From contig OZ025827.1 of NCBI GenBank assembly GCA_964019425.1, forward strand, positions 434,001 to 498,000: a stretch of DNA of 64,000 nucleotides, read 5' to 3'. How positions within the stretch are numbered: the first letter of the stretch is position 1; the number at the start of each line of letters is the position of its first letter. Position numbers and translations under genes: made by a program. Source of the stretch: Flectonema sp. DT1601 (taxonomy: Eukaryota > Euglenozoa > Diplonemea > Diplonemida > Diplonemidae). This document shows, piece by piece, positions 36,401 to 46,951 of this stretch. Under the pieces are notes generated by a model. It saw nothing but the letters and a program-made list of their open reading frames with translations. It ran no database searches and had not been told where the DNA came from.

Positions 36401-38627
36401 AATAAACAATGTTATCATTGTTTTTTTTTATCGTTCGACTTTGTCGACTAATTTCTATTTTCCGTTTCTTTTCTTTAAAGAATAAATAAAAAGAATTTAA
36501 AATAAAAAAAAAGAATAAACAATGTTATCATTGTTTTTTTTTTATCGATCGACTATGTCGATCACTTTCTATTTTCCGTCCTGGTCAAGACGCTAAACTG
36601 ATTGTTTTTTTTTTCAAAATTAATAAAAAAGAATATAAAAAAAATACAAAAAAAAAAGAATAAACAATGTTATCATTGTTTTTTTTATCGTTCGACTTTG
36701 TCGACTAATTTCTATTTTCCGTTTTTTTTTTTCTTTAAAAAATAAATAAAAAGAATTTAAAATAAAAAAAAAGAATAAACAATGTTATCATTGTTTTTTT
36801 ATCGATCGACTATGTCGATCACTTTCTATTTTCCGTCCTGGTCAAGACGCTAAACTGATTGTTTTTTTTTTTTCAAAATTAATAAAAAAGAATATTAAAA
36901 AAAATACAAAAAAAAAAAGAATAAACAATGTTATCATTGTTTTTTTTTTTTATCGTTCGACTTTGTCGACTAATTTCTATTTTCCGTTTTTTTTCTTTAA
37001 AAAAATGAATAAAAAGAATTCAAAATAAAAAAAAAGAATAAACAATGTTATCATTGTTTTTTTTTATCGATCGACTATGTCGATTACTTTCTATTTTCCG
37101 TCCTGGTCAAGACGCTAAACTGATTGTTTTTTTTTTTCAAAATAAAAAAAAAAATATTAAAAAAAAAAAATAAAAAAAAAAGAATAAACAATGTTATCAT
37201 TGTTTTTTTTTTATCGTTCGACTTTGTTGACTAATTTCTATTTTCCGTTTTTTTTCTTTAAAAAATAAATAAAAAGAATTTAAAAAAAAAAAAAAAAAAA
37301 GAATAAACAATGTTATCATTGTTTTTTTTATCGATCGACTATGTCGATTACTTTCTATTTTCCGTCCTGGTCAAGACGCTAAACTGATTGTTTTTTTTTC
37401 AAAATTAATAAAAAAGAATATAAAAAAATACAAAAAAAGAATAAACAATGTTATCATTGTTTTTTTTATCGATCGACTATGTCGATTACTTTCTATTTTC
37501 CGTCCTGGTCAAGACGCTAAACTGATTGTTTTTTTTTTTCAAAATAAAAAAAAAAATATTAAAAAAAAAAAATAAAAAAAAAAGAATAAACAATGTTATC
37601 ATTGTTTTTTTTTTATCGTTCGACTTTGTTGACTAATTTCTATTTTCCGTTTTTTTTTCTTTAAAAAATTAATAAAAAGAATTTAAAAAAAAAAAAAAAA
37701 AAAAGACTAAACAATGTTATCATTGTTTTTTTTATCGATCGACTATGTCGATTACTTTCTATTTTCCGTCCTGGTCAAGACGCTAAACTGATTGTTTTTT
37801 TTTCAAAATTAATAAAAAAGAATATAAAAAATACAAAAAAAAGAATAAACAATGTTATCATTGTTTTTTTTTATCGTTCGACTTTGTCGACTAATTTCTA
37901 TTTTCCGTTTTTTTTTCTTTAAAAAATAAATAAAAAGAATTTAAAATAATAAAAAAAAAAAGAATAAACAATGTTATCATTGTTTTTTTATCGATCGACT
38001 ATGTCGATTACTTTCTATTTTCCGTCCTGGTCAAGACGCTAAACTGATTGTTTTTTTTTCAAAATTAATAAAAAAGAATATAAAAAAAAAATAAAAAAAA
38101 AAAGAATAAACAGTGTTATCATTGTTTTTTTTTATCGTTCGACTTTGTTGACTAATTTCTATTATCCATTTTTTTTTTCTTTTTAAAAAAATAAATAAAA
38201 AGAATTAAAATAAAAAAAAAAAAAAAAGAATAAACAATGTTGTCATTGTTTTTTTTATCGATCGACTATGTCGATTACTTTCTATTTTCCGTCCTGGTCA
38301 GGACGCTAAACTGATTGTTTTTTCTTTAAAAATAAATAAAAAGAATAAAAAAAAAAAAAAAGGAATAAACAATGTTATCATTGTTTTTTTTTAATCGATC
38401 GACTATGTCGATTACTTACTATTTTCCGTCCTGGTCAAGACGCTAAACTGATTGTTTTTTCTTTAAAATAATTAAAAAGATTTAAAAAAAAAAAAAAAAA
38501 AAAAAATGAATAAACAATGTTATCATAGTTTTTTTTTCTATCGATCAACTATGTCGATTAATTTCTATTTTCCGTCCTGATCGAGACGCTAAACTGATTG
38601 TTTCCTTTTTTTAAAATAATAAATAAG

Positions 38628-38660
<33 letters not shown>

Positions 38661-38839
38661 ATCTCCCTGCTATCCCTCATATCCCCACAATAATATTATA
38701 CCTTTTCATTTTCTCTTTCCTTTTCTGGTCTTTTTTTTTTCTTTTTTTTCCTTTTTCATACAACGTTTTTTATTTATATATATATTTTTTTTTTTTTTTT
38801 TTTTCATGTTTGATTATTTCCTCTTCATTTTTTTTTTTC

Positions 38840-38872
<33 letters not shown>

Positions 38873-39066
38873 TTCCTCTGCCTCTCTCTTAATTCTGTTC
38901 GTTTCTTTGAAACGAAAATTCATTTGAATATTATTCCTTGGTCAGCAACCATCATTGTCGCCCTTTGGGCCTGTTAAAAAAAATAAAAATAAAAAGAAAG
39001 TTTACATCGGGAATAGGGCAGGAGCCAAAAGCTCCCAGTCCGTTACTTCCCACTTTATCGAAATTC
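33483..39066 (+). mobile_element. 5.6-kb LINE 3'-UTR copy (blocks A-B-C-D)
   Basis: It starts in the A-run before ACATGCCTTGGG (compare 23730) and ends ATCGAAATTC at 39066. Block C holds about 30 units with a regular A-B alternation from about 34700 to 38200. It is more diverged from the two 3.65-kb copies than they are from each other; its last 900 bp match 17177-18076 closely. Confidence 0.85.
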
Positions 39067-39171
39067 AAAAAGGAAAAAAAAGAAAAAAAAAAAAAAAAAA
39101 AAGACCAGAAAAGGAAAGAGAAAATGAAAAGGTATAATATTATTGTGGGGATATGAGGATAGCAGGGAGAT

Positions 39172-39203
<32 letters not shown>

Positions 39204-39319
39204 ATTTATTATTTAAAAAAAGGAAACAATCAGTTTAGCGTCTCGATCGGGACGGAAAATAGAAATTAATCGACATAGTCGATCGATAGAAAAAAAAAAC
39301 AATGATAACATTGTTTATT

Positions 39320-39353
<34 letters not shown>

Positions 39354-40603
39354 CTTTTAATTATTTTAAAGAAAAAACAATCAGTTTAGCGTCTTGACCA
39401 GGACGGAAAATAGAAAGTGATCGACATAGTCGATCGATAAAAAAACAATGATAACATTGTTTATTCATTTTTTTTATTTTTTTTAAATTCTTATTATTTA
39501 TTTTTTAAAGAAAAAAAAACGGAAAATAAAAATTAGTCGACAAAGTCGAACGATAAAAAAAAAAACAATGATAACATTGTTTATTCTTTTTTTTTTTTGT
39601 TTTTTTTTTTATATTCTTTTTTATTAATTTTGAAAAAAAAAACAATCAGTTTAGCGTCTTGACCAGGACGGAAAATAGAAAGTGATCGACATAGTCGATC
39701 GATAAAAAAACAATGATAACATTGTTTATTCATTTTTTTTATTTTTTTTAAATTCTTATTATTTATTTTTTAAAGAAAAAAAAACGGAAAATAAAAATTA
39801 GTCGACAAAGTCGAACGATAAAAAAAAAAACAATGATAACATTGTTTATTCTTTTTTTTTTTTGTTTTTTTTTTTATATTCTTTTTTATTAATTTTGAAA
39901 AAAAAAACAATCAGTTTAGCGTCTTGACCAGGACGGAAAATAGAAAGTAATCGACATAGTCGATCGATAAAAAAACAATGATAACATTGTTTAATCTTTT
40001 TTTTTAAATTCTTTTTATTTATTTTTTAAAGAAAAAAAACGGAAAATAGAAATTAGTCGACAAAGTCGAACGATAAAAAAACAATGATAACATTGTTTAT
40101 TCTTTTTTTTTATTTTTTTTATATTTTTTTTTTAATTAATTTTGAAAAAAAAACAATCAGTTTAGCGTCTTGACCAGGACGGAAAATAGAAAGCGATCGA
40201 CATAGTCGATCGATAAGAAAACAATGATAACATTGTTTATTCTTTTTTTTTATTTTAAATTCTTTTTATTTATTTTTTAAAGAAAAAAAACGGAAAATAG
40301 AAATTAGTCGACAAAGTCGAACGATAAAAAAAAACAATGATAACATTGTTTATTCTTTTTTTTGTATTTTTTTTATATTCTTTTTTATTAATTTTGAAAA
40401 AAAAAAAAAAACAATCAGTTTAGCGTCTTGACCAGGACGGAAAATAGAAAGTGATCGACATAGTCGATCGATAAAAAAACAATGATAACATTGTTTATTC
40501 TTTTTTTCTATTTTAAATTCTTTTTATTTATTTTTTAAAGAAAAAAAAACGGAAAATAGAAATTAGTCGACAAAGTCGAACGATAAAAAAAACAATGATA
40601 ACA
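39067..40603 (-). mobile_element. Inverted LINE 3'-UTR segment
   Basis: Reverse-strand satellite units, beginning inside block D (the outermost part of D is missing) and ending in the middle of AACAATGATAACAT, where the 32-bp array starts. It forms a large inverted repeat with the copy on its left. Confidence 0.85.
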
Positions 40604-41035
40604 TGCAAAGTTTCAAAAAACCTGCCAGCTCCACACGCAAAGTTTGCAAAACCTGCCAACTCCACACAAAGTTTCAAAAATCCTGCCAACTCCACATGCA
40701 AAGTTCAAAAAACCTGCCATCTCCGCACAAAGTTTAAAAAACCTGCCAACTCCACACACAAAGTTTGCAAAACCTGCCAACTCCACACAAAGTTTCAGAA
40801 AACCTGCCAGCTCCACAAGCAAAGTTTTAAAAAACCTGCCAGCTCCACACACAAAGTTTCAAAAATCCTGCCAACTACACAAGCAAAGTTTCAAAAAACC
40901 TGCCATCTCCGCACAAAGTTTAAAAAACCTGCCAACTCCACACGCAAAGTTTCAAAAAACCTGCCAACTCCACACGCAAAGTTTCAAAAAACCTGCCAAC
41001 TCCACACGCAAAGTTTCAGAAAACCTGCCAGCTCC

Positions 41036-41149
41036 ACAAAGCCCTTTGGGCCTGTTAAAAAAAAAGAAATAAAAAGAAAGTTTACATCGGGAATGGGGCA
41101 GGAGCCAAAAGCTCCCAGTCCGTTACTTCCCACTTTATCGAAATCAAAG
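41036..41149 (+). mobile_element. Short LINE 3'-end copy in the array
   Basis: Same 114-bp insert and the same CAAAG borders as 16362-16475; it was most likely copied with the array rather than inserted anew. Confidence 0.7.
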
Positions 41150-41882
41150 TTTTAAAAAACCTGCCAACTCCACACGCAAAGTTTCAAAAAACCTTCCATA
41201 TCCGAACAAAGTTTTAAAAAACCTGCCGGCTCCGCACAAAGTTTGCAAAACCTGCCAACTCCACGTGCAAAGTTTCAAAAAACCTGCCAACTCCACACGC
41301 AAAGTTTCAAAAAACCTGCCAGTTCCGCACAAAGTTTGCAAAACCTGCCAACTCCACGCGCAAAGTTTCAAAAAACCTGCCAGCTCCACAAACAAAGTTT
41401 TAAAAAACCTGCCGGCGACACACACAAAGTTTCAAAAAACCTGCCATCTCCGAACAAAGTTTTAAAAATCCTGCCAACTCCACGCGCAAAGTTTCAGAAA
41501 ACCTGCCAACTCCACACACAAAGTTTCAAAAAACCTGCCAGCTCCACACACAAAGTTTGCAAAACCTGCCAACTCCACACAAAGTTTCAAAAATCCTGCC
41601 AACTCCACATGCAAAGTTCAAAAAACCTGCCATCTCCGCACAAAGTTTAAAAAACCTGCCAACTCCACACACAAAGTTTGCAAAACCTGCCAACTCCACA
41701 CAAAGTTTCAGAAAACCTGCCAGCTCCACAAGCAAAGTTTTAAAAAACCTGCCAGCTCCGCACACAAAGTTTCAAAAAACCTGCCATCTCCGCACAAAGT
41801 TTAAAAAACCTGCCAACTCCACACGCAAAGTTTCAAAAAACCTGCCAACTCCACACAAAGTTTCAGAAAACCTGCCAGCTCC

Positions 41883-41996
41883 ACAAAGCCCTTTGGGCCT
41901 GTTAAAAAAAAAGAAATAAAAAGAAAGTTTACATCGGGAATGGGGCAGGAGCCAAAAGCTCCCAGTCCGTTACTTCCCACTTTATCGAAATCAAAG
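41883..41996 (+). mobile_element. Second short LINE 3'-end copy in the right array
   Basis: Third instance of the 114-bp insert with identical borders, amplified with its host array segment. Confidence 0.7.
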
Positions 41997-42864
41997 TTTT
42001 AAAAAACCTGCCAACTCCACACGCAAAGTTTCAAAAAACCTTCCATATCCGAACAAAGTTTTAAAAAACCTGCCGGCTCCGCACAAAGTTTGCAAAACCT
42101 GCCAACTCCACGTGCAAAGTTTCAAAAAACCTGCCAGCTCTTCACAAGGTTTTTAAAAAACCTGCCAGCTCAGCACAAAGTTTGCAAAAACCGCCAACTC
42201 CACGCGCAAAGTTTCAGAAAACCTGCCAGCTCCACAAACAAAGTTTTAAAAAACCTGCCAACTCCACACGCAAAGTTTCAAAAAACCTGCCAGTTCCGCA
42301 CAAAGTTTGCAAAACCTGCCAACTCCACGCGCAAAGTTTCAAAAAACCTGCCAGCTCCACAAACAAAGCTTCAAAGAACCTCAGCTCCACAAACAAAGTT
42401 TTAAAAAACCTGCCGGCGACACACACAAAGTTAGCAAAACCTGCCAACTCAACGCGCAAAGTTTCAAAAAACCTGCCATCTCCGAACAAAGTTTTAAAAA
42501 TCCTGCCAACTCCACACGCAGAGTTTCAGAAAACCTGCTAGCTCCACACACAAAGTTTGAAAAACCCGCCAACTCCACACAAAGTTTCAGAAAACCTGCC
42601 AGCTCCACAAACAAAGCTTCAAAAAACCTGCCAGCTCCACGCACAAGGTTTTTAAAAAACCTGCCAGCTCAGCACAAAGTTTGCAAAACCTGCCGGCGAC
42701 ACACACAAAGTTAGCAAAACCTGCCAACTCCACGCGCAAAGTTTCAGAAAACCTGCCAAAAAACCTGCCAGCTCCACAAACAAAGCTTCAAAAAACCTCA
42801 GCTCCACAAACAAAGTTTTAAAAAACCTGCCGGCGACACACACAAAGTTTCAAAAAACCTGCTA

Positions 42865-43166
42865 CTGCAACTGGAAATATTACTGCGCGGAAAAAACCGC
42901 ACTAATTTCCAAATCTGCAAAAAACCGCACTAATTTTTCCATGCAGTAATATTTCCACCGCACTAATATTTCTGCTCAGAAGTGATTTTTTCTCCAGCTG
43001 CATTTTTCTGCTGGTGCCTTACACAGCAAAAAAGCAACCAATTTTTTTTCTACCACCAAGTGGAAAAAACCGCACTAATTTTTTCTCAAAAAAACCGCAC
43101 TAATTTTTCCGCGCAGTAATATTTCCCCGCAGTAATTATTCAGCGCAGTAATATTTCCAGTTGCAG
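42865..43166. mobile_element. 302-bp MITE with TA target duplication
   Basis: Terminal inverted repeats begin CTGCAACTGGAAATATTACT and span about 26 bp. TA flanks both ends (42863-42864 and 43167-43168), inside a 32-bp unit. The interior holds further inverted motifs (CCGCACTAATTT, GCAGTAAT) and no ORF. TA duplication fits Tc1/mariner-like or other TA-specific families. Confidence 0.8.
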
Positions 43167-44035
43167 TATCTCCGAACAAAGTTTTAAAAATCCTGCCAAC
43201 TCCACACGCAAAGTTTCAAAAAACCTGCCAGCTCCACACACAAAGTTTCAAAAAACCTGCCAGCTCCACACACAAAGTTTCAAAAAACCTGCCATCTCCA
43301 CTCAAGAAATTTTAAAAATCCTGCCAACGCAAAGTTTCAAAAAACCTGCCAACTCCACACGCAAAGTTTCAAAAAACCTGCCAGCTCCACACACAAAGTT
43401 TGCAAAACCTGCCAACTCCACACAAAGTTTCAGAAAACCTGCCAGCTCCACAAACAAAGTTTTAAAAAACCTGCCAACTCCACGCGCAAAGTTTCAAAAA
43501 ACCTGCCAGTTCCGCACAAAGTTTGCAAAACCTGCCAACTCCACGCAAAGTTTCGAAGAACCTGCCAGCTCCACACACAAAGTTTCAAAAAACATCAGCT
43601 CCACAAACAAAGTTTTAAAAAACCTGCCAGCTCCACACAAAGTTTCAAAAAACTTGCCGGCTCCACACACAAAGTTTGCAAAACCTGCCAGCTCCACACG
43701 CAAAGTTTCAGAAAACCTGCCAGCTCCACAAACAAAGTTCTAAAAAACCTGCCAACTCCACGCGCAAAGTTTCAAAAAACCTCAGCTCCACAAACAAAGT
43801 TTTAAAAAACCTGCCAGCTCCACACAAAGTTTCAAAAAACTTGCCGGCTCCACACACAAAGTTTGCAAAACCTGCCAGCTCCACACGCAAAGTTTCAGAA
43901 AACCTGCCAGCTCCACAAACAAAGTTTTAAAAAACCTGCCAGCTCCACACAAAGTTTCAAAAAACTTGCCGGCTCCACACACAAAGTTTGCAAAACCTGC
44001 CAGCTCCACACACAAAGTTTCAAAAAACCTTTCTT

Positions 44036-44480
44036 CGTTTTAAAGAAACGAACAAAATATAGGGAAAGGCAGAATAAGTTATAATATGAAGAGAAAATAA
44101 TCATACATAAACAACAAAAAAAAGAAAAAAGGAACTAGAAGAGAAAAAGAGAATGAAAAATATAATATTTTTGTGGGGTTTTGGGAGACAGGGATAGCGG
44201 GATGGAAAATTAAAAAGTTTTGTTCAAAAACACGAAACTTTCAAAAATCGCCAGCTCCACACAAAGTTTCAATTCAAAAAGGTATCGAAAAGGTGGGAAG
44301 TAACTGACTGGGAGATTTTGGCTCCTGCCCTATTCCCGATGTAAACTTTCTTTTTTATTTATTTTTTTTTTTAACAGGCCCAAAGGGCGACAATGACAGA
44401 TGCTGACCAAGGAATAATATTCAAATGAATTTTCGTTTCAAAGAAACGAACAGAATACAAAACTTTCATAAATCGCCAGC
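44036..44480 (-). mobile_element. Old inverted fragments of the LINE end block
   Basis: 44036-44210 is a diverged reverse copy of the middle of block D; about 44287-44455 is a reverse copy of its terminal part with the GGGAG/CTCC, AAAGGGC and TTTCGTTTC motifs. Divergence is higher than in the other copies, so these are older. Confidence 0.7.
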
Positions 44481-44580
44481 TCCACACACAAAGTTAAAAA
44501 AAACTGTCAGCTCCACAAAGTTTCGTTTCAAAAACACAAAACTTTCATAAATCGCCAGCTCCACACACAAAGTTTTCTAT
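44481..44580. repeat. Stray diverged 32-bp-type units
   Basis: A few diverged units (ATCGCCAGCTCCACACACAA) between the LINE fragments and the TIR element. Confidence 0.6.
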
Positions 44581-45262
44581 TACTGCAAGTGGAAATATTA
44601 CTGCGCTGAATAATTACTGCGGGGAAAATTTAGTGCGTTTTTTTCCACTTGGTGGTAGAAAAAATATTGGATTATCACCAGATCCTCAGGCTATCAAAAT
44701 TCTATTCAGGTAATATGCCACCAAAACTGCGCACCTATTAAAAACCATTGTCAGTGTTGCAGCTGACATGTTCATTCACCGATTATTTTTCTGCAATAAA
44801 ATTACTATTCATCATGCCTTTCGAACGATAACAATTTCCCCTTTATCAGATTTCTCTATCCCTGTTCACCACACTCAATAATCTTTAATCAGGTGTCTCG
44901 TCAAACTGAATTGGGCCTGGCACAACCAATCTGCACCATTTTACAGTGTAGATGCTTCGTGTTATTCATTACTTTATCATCATTTTCTCTCTCAGGTGCA
45001 ATACAGTGATGGAAAGCTACTTACTTGGCAGGGAACTTTGTAAGACATTTTTTAAGAACCTAGGGGGACAAATTAGGTAGGGGAAATTTGGATTTATGCA
45101 GTTTTGACACCTCTTACCTTATATCCTTGCTCTGTTCACAAATTTGGCTGCTAATACACCAAAAGACCCTAAAAAACACCAAATAAGACTAGATACTAGC
45201 TTTTTTAATCAAAAAAAATTTTTTTTTACTCCCCTTCAAGTAATTTTTTTTTTTTTTTTTTT

Positions 45263-45432
45263 TTTGCATTTAACAAATATTGTAAGAACGAAAAAGAATG
45301 TTGGCAGCACACGTAAACCTCCTTTAGCTTTATCAGTTTAAGTCGGTTCACGGTTTCGTGCACAAACAAAAAATCACAGTGTTATATCATTATTTTCTGT
45401 ATAGTTGAAGTTAAAGCCAATTCTTTTTTTAC
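45263..45432 (+). repeat. Dispersed repeat, copy 1
   Basis: About 170 bp that match 56372-56560 with scattered differences: shared words include AAGAACGAAAAA, CTTTATCAGTTTAA and AAAGCCAATTCTTTTTTT. It lies inside the TIR element. Confidence 0.75.
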
Positions 45433-46157
45433 ATTCTGAGAAAATAAATTTTTTTTCAAAAAATCCAAAAAAAATGCTTTCCACAGTGCCAGTTTCTCAA
45501 TTTTCTACTGCTTTATTTTCAACAACTTTCCATGTTTTTTCTAAAAAAAATCCAAAAAAATACCAAAAATGAGGTATTTTTAGTTTGAATTTTTTTTTTT
45601 CAAAAAATCTAAAAAAACGTAAAAAAAAGCTAAAAAAAGCTAAATAGCTTTAGCTTAGCTCTAAAAAGCTTTAGCTTTTTGGACAAGTATGCCCTCGGGG
45701 GCTTTCTGTCACCTGGTGTTCTATCACCGACGGGAGCGCTACCAGCTTCAGCGCCTCCTGCTGCTCGACTCCCCACCTGCTGTGGTGTGACAACCTTGAT
45801 CTGTGTCTCACCCCCCAGCAGTTGCGATCTCTCCCTGATCGCGTTGAGCCCCAGCAGCGCTGCCACGTACTCCGCCGTCGCTTCGTCCCATGTCGGTAGG
45901 CAGCCCGACCACGTGAACCTCCTGTCGAGCGTTCCCATGTCTATCAGGCATACCGCCGCCCCAGTTTCTCCATCTCCGCGTTCCAGACGCTCGATATTAG
46001 AAGGAGCAGCTTGCGCTGCGTCTGCCCCCCTACTACTCGCGTCCGGAGGACACACTTCGCCTCTTCCCTGGACGTGACCCTCCATCCGGTCCTTGTTCGC
46101 CACCGGAATCCATCTCGCCGGCACCCCGACGTCCTCTTGGGTCGCTCCCTCCACCCT

Positions 46158-46403
46158 CTAGCAGACCACTACTACTGGTTTCGTACCGTGGATCTCCTCT
46201 GTCGACACTTGGCTTATTGCCTTGTCGTCTTGCTTCTGCCAGCCTACTCCGTCCCACGTGTATGACACATAGTGCCCCGCGTTGTCACTCCCGAGGTGTG
46301 CGATCGCGCCCGTTTGCTGGTACGTCATCACCCTCTCCCCGACCTGCACCTGGAAGCGCTCTTCCCATCCCAAGGACCCTTGTGTGTCCTGCTTCCATGG
46401 TTT
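46158..46403 (-). pseudogene. Ubiquitin-specific protease C-terminal (His-box) fragment
   Basis: The open frame gives HLGSDNAGHYVSYTWDG, WQKQDDKAISQVS and ends PVVVVC. GHYVSY is the histidine box of USP/UCH family deubiquitinases, followed by the usual W-x-x-x-D-D segment. The Cys box and most of the catalytic domain are absent upstream (a stop lies at 46404-46406), and there is no ATG start. After its stop the same frame stays open to 45630, with a low-complexity, arginine- and proline-rich product of doubtful reality. Base composition is unlike the surrounding DNA, which suggests cargo captured from elsewhere. Confidence 0.65.
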
Positions 46404-46579
46404 TTAGGGGCACCTAACAATCAGATCGTTCACTAGCCTTAGGCTGTTCGATCCTATGCTTCGGAATTTCCCTGGTTGTTAATAAAAAAAAATAAGAAAA
46501 TATTAGTGCGGTGGAAAATACTACTGCGTGGAAGAATTAGTGCGGTTTTTTCCACGCAGTAATATTTCCAGTTGCAGTA

Positions 46580-46951
46580 TGTATATTCAGCTCATTACGG
46601 TCTTTTTTATTAATTATCAATCACAGAACTTGTTTAGTGAGTCGTAAACTAAGTAGATGTGTTCTACAAAGATTCTAATATGGTAAAAAACATCCTATAC
46701 CGTGGTGGGCTGAAAGGTTCACGTTATTTTTTCCCTGTGTACTTTTTCCCAATTTTACAAATTGATTGTTAATCATCTCGTTCTGCCGGTGTTATTTTTC
46801 CAAAAAATCAAATTTGTCATAAGTATGTTTCACACTTATTGAATGAACCAATGAGCTACTTAAAGCTGATAGTACAAGAACGATTATTTATTTCCTTAAT
46901 TTCTCATAGGTATCTTGTAGTAACATGACGACTTAATATTTAAGTAAAATA
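46580..46951. other. Spacer before the first plus-strand gene
   Basis: About 370 bp, AT-rich. Candidate splice acceptors (TTTCTCATAG, then TCTTGTAG) lie within 50 nt of the ATG at 46952. No ORF. Confidence 0.45.

Larger units (their letters stand above)
40604..44035. repeat. Degenerate 32-bp tandem array, right block
   Basis: Same 32-bp family as the left block, with long stretches nearly identical to it (40644-41150 against 15783-16475), and an internal duplicate at about 41500-42100. It is interrupted by two short LINE ends (41036-41149 and 41883-41996) and by a MITE. Confidence 0.92.
44583..46577. mobile_element. 2.0-kb TIR element related to the MITE, with GC-rich cargo
   Basis: Both ends match the MITE ends (CTGCAA[CG]TGGAAATATTAC) with TA outside each, and sub-terminal motifs (CACTTGGTGGTAGAAAAA; TTAGTGCGG) are shared. 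The left 1.1 kb is AT-rich and non-coding. From about 45680 to 46440 the DNA is clearly GC-richer and holds minus-strand reading frames, including a ubiquitin-protease end. No transposase is seen, so it is probably non-autonomous. Confidence 0.7.

Noticed and set aside
40595-44104. ORFs of the right 32-bp array
   Set aside because: Same reason as the left array; products mirror each other across frames and strands.
45679-46265. Plus-strand ORFs (132 and 84 aa) in the GC-rich cargo
   Set aside because: They oppose the recognisable USP frame and are best explained as antisense open frames in GC-rich DNA.
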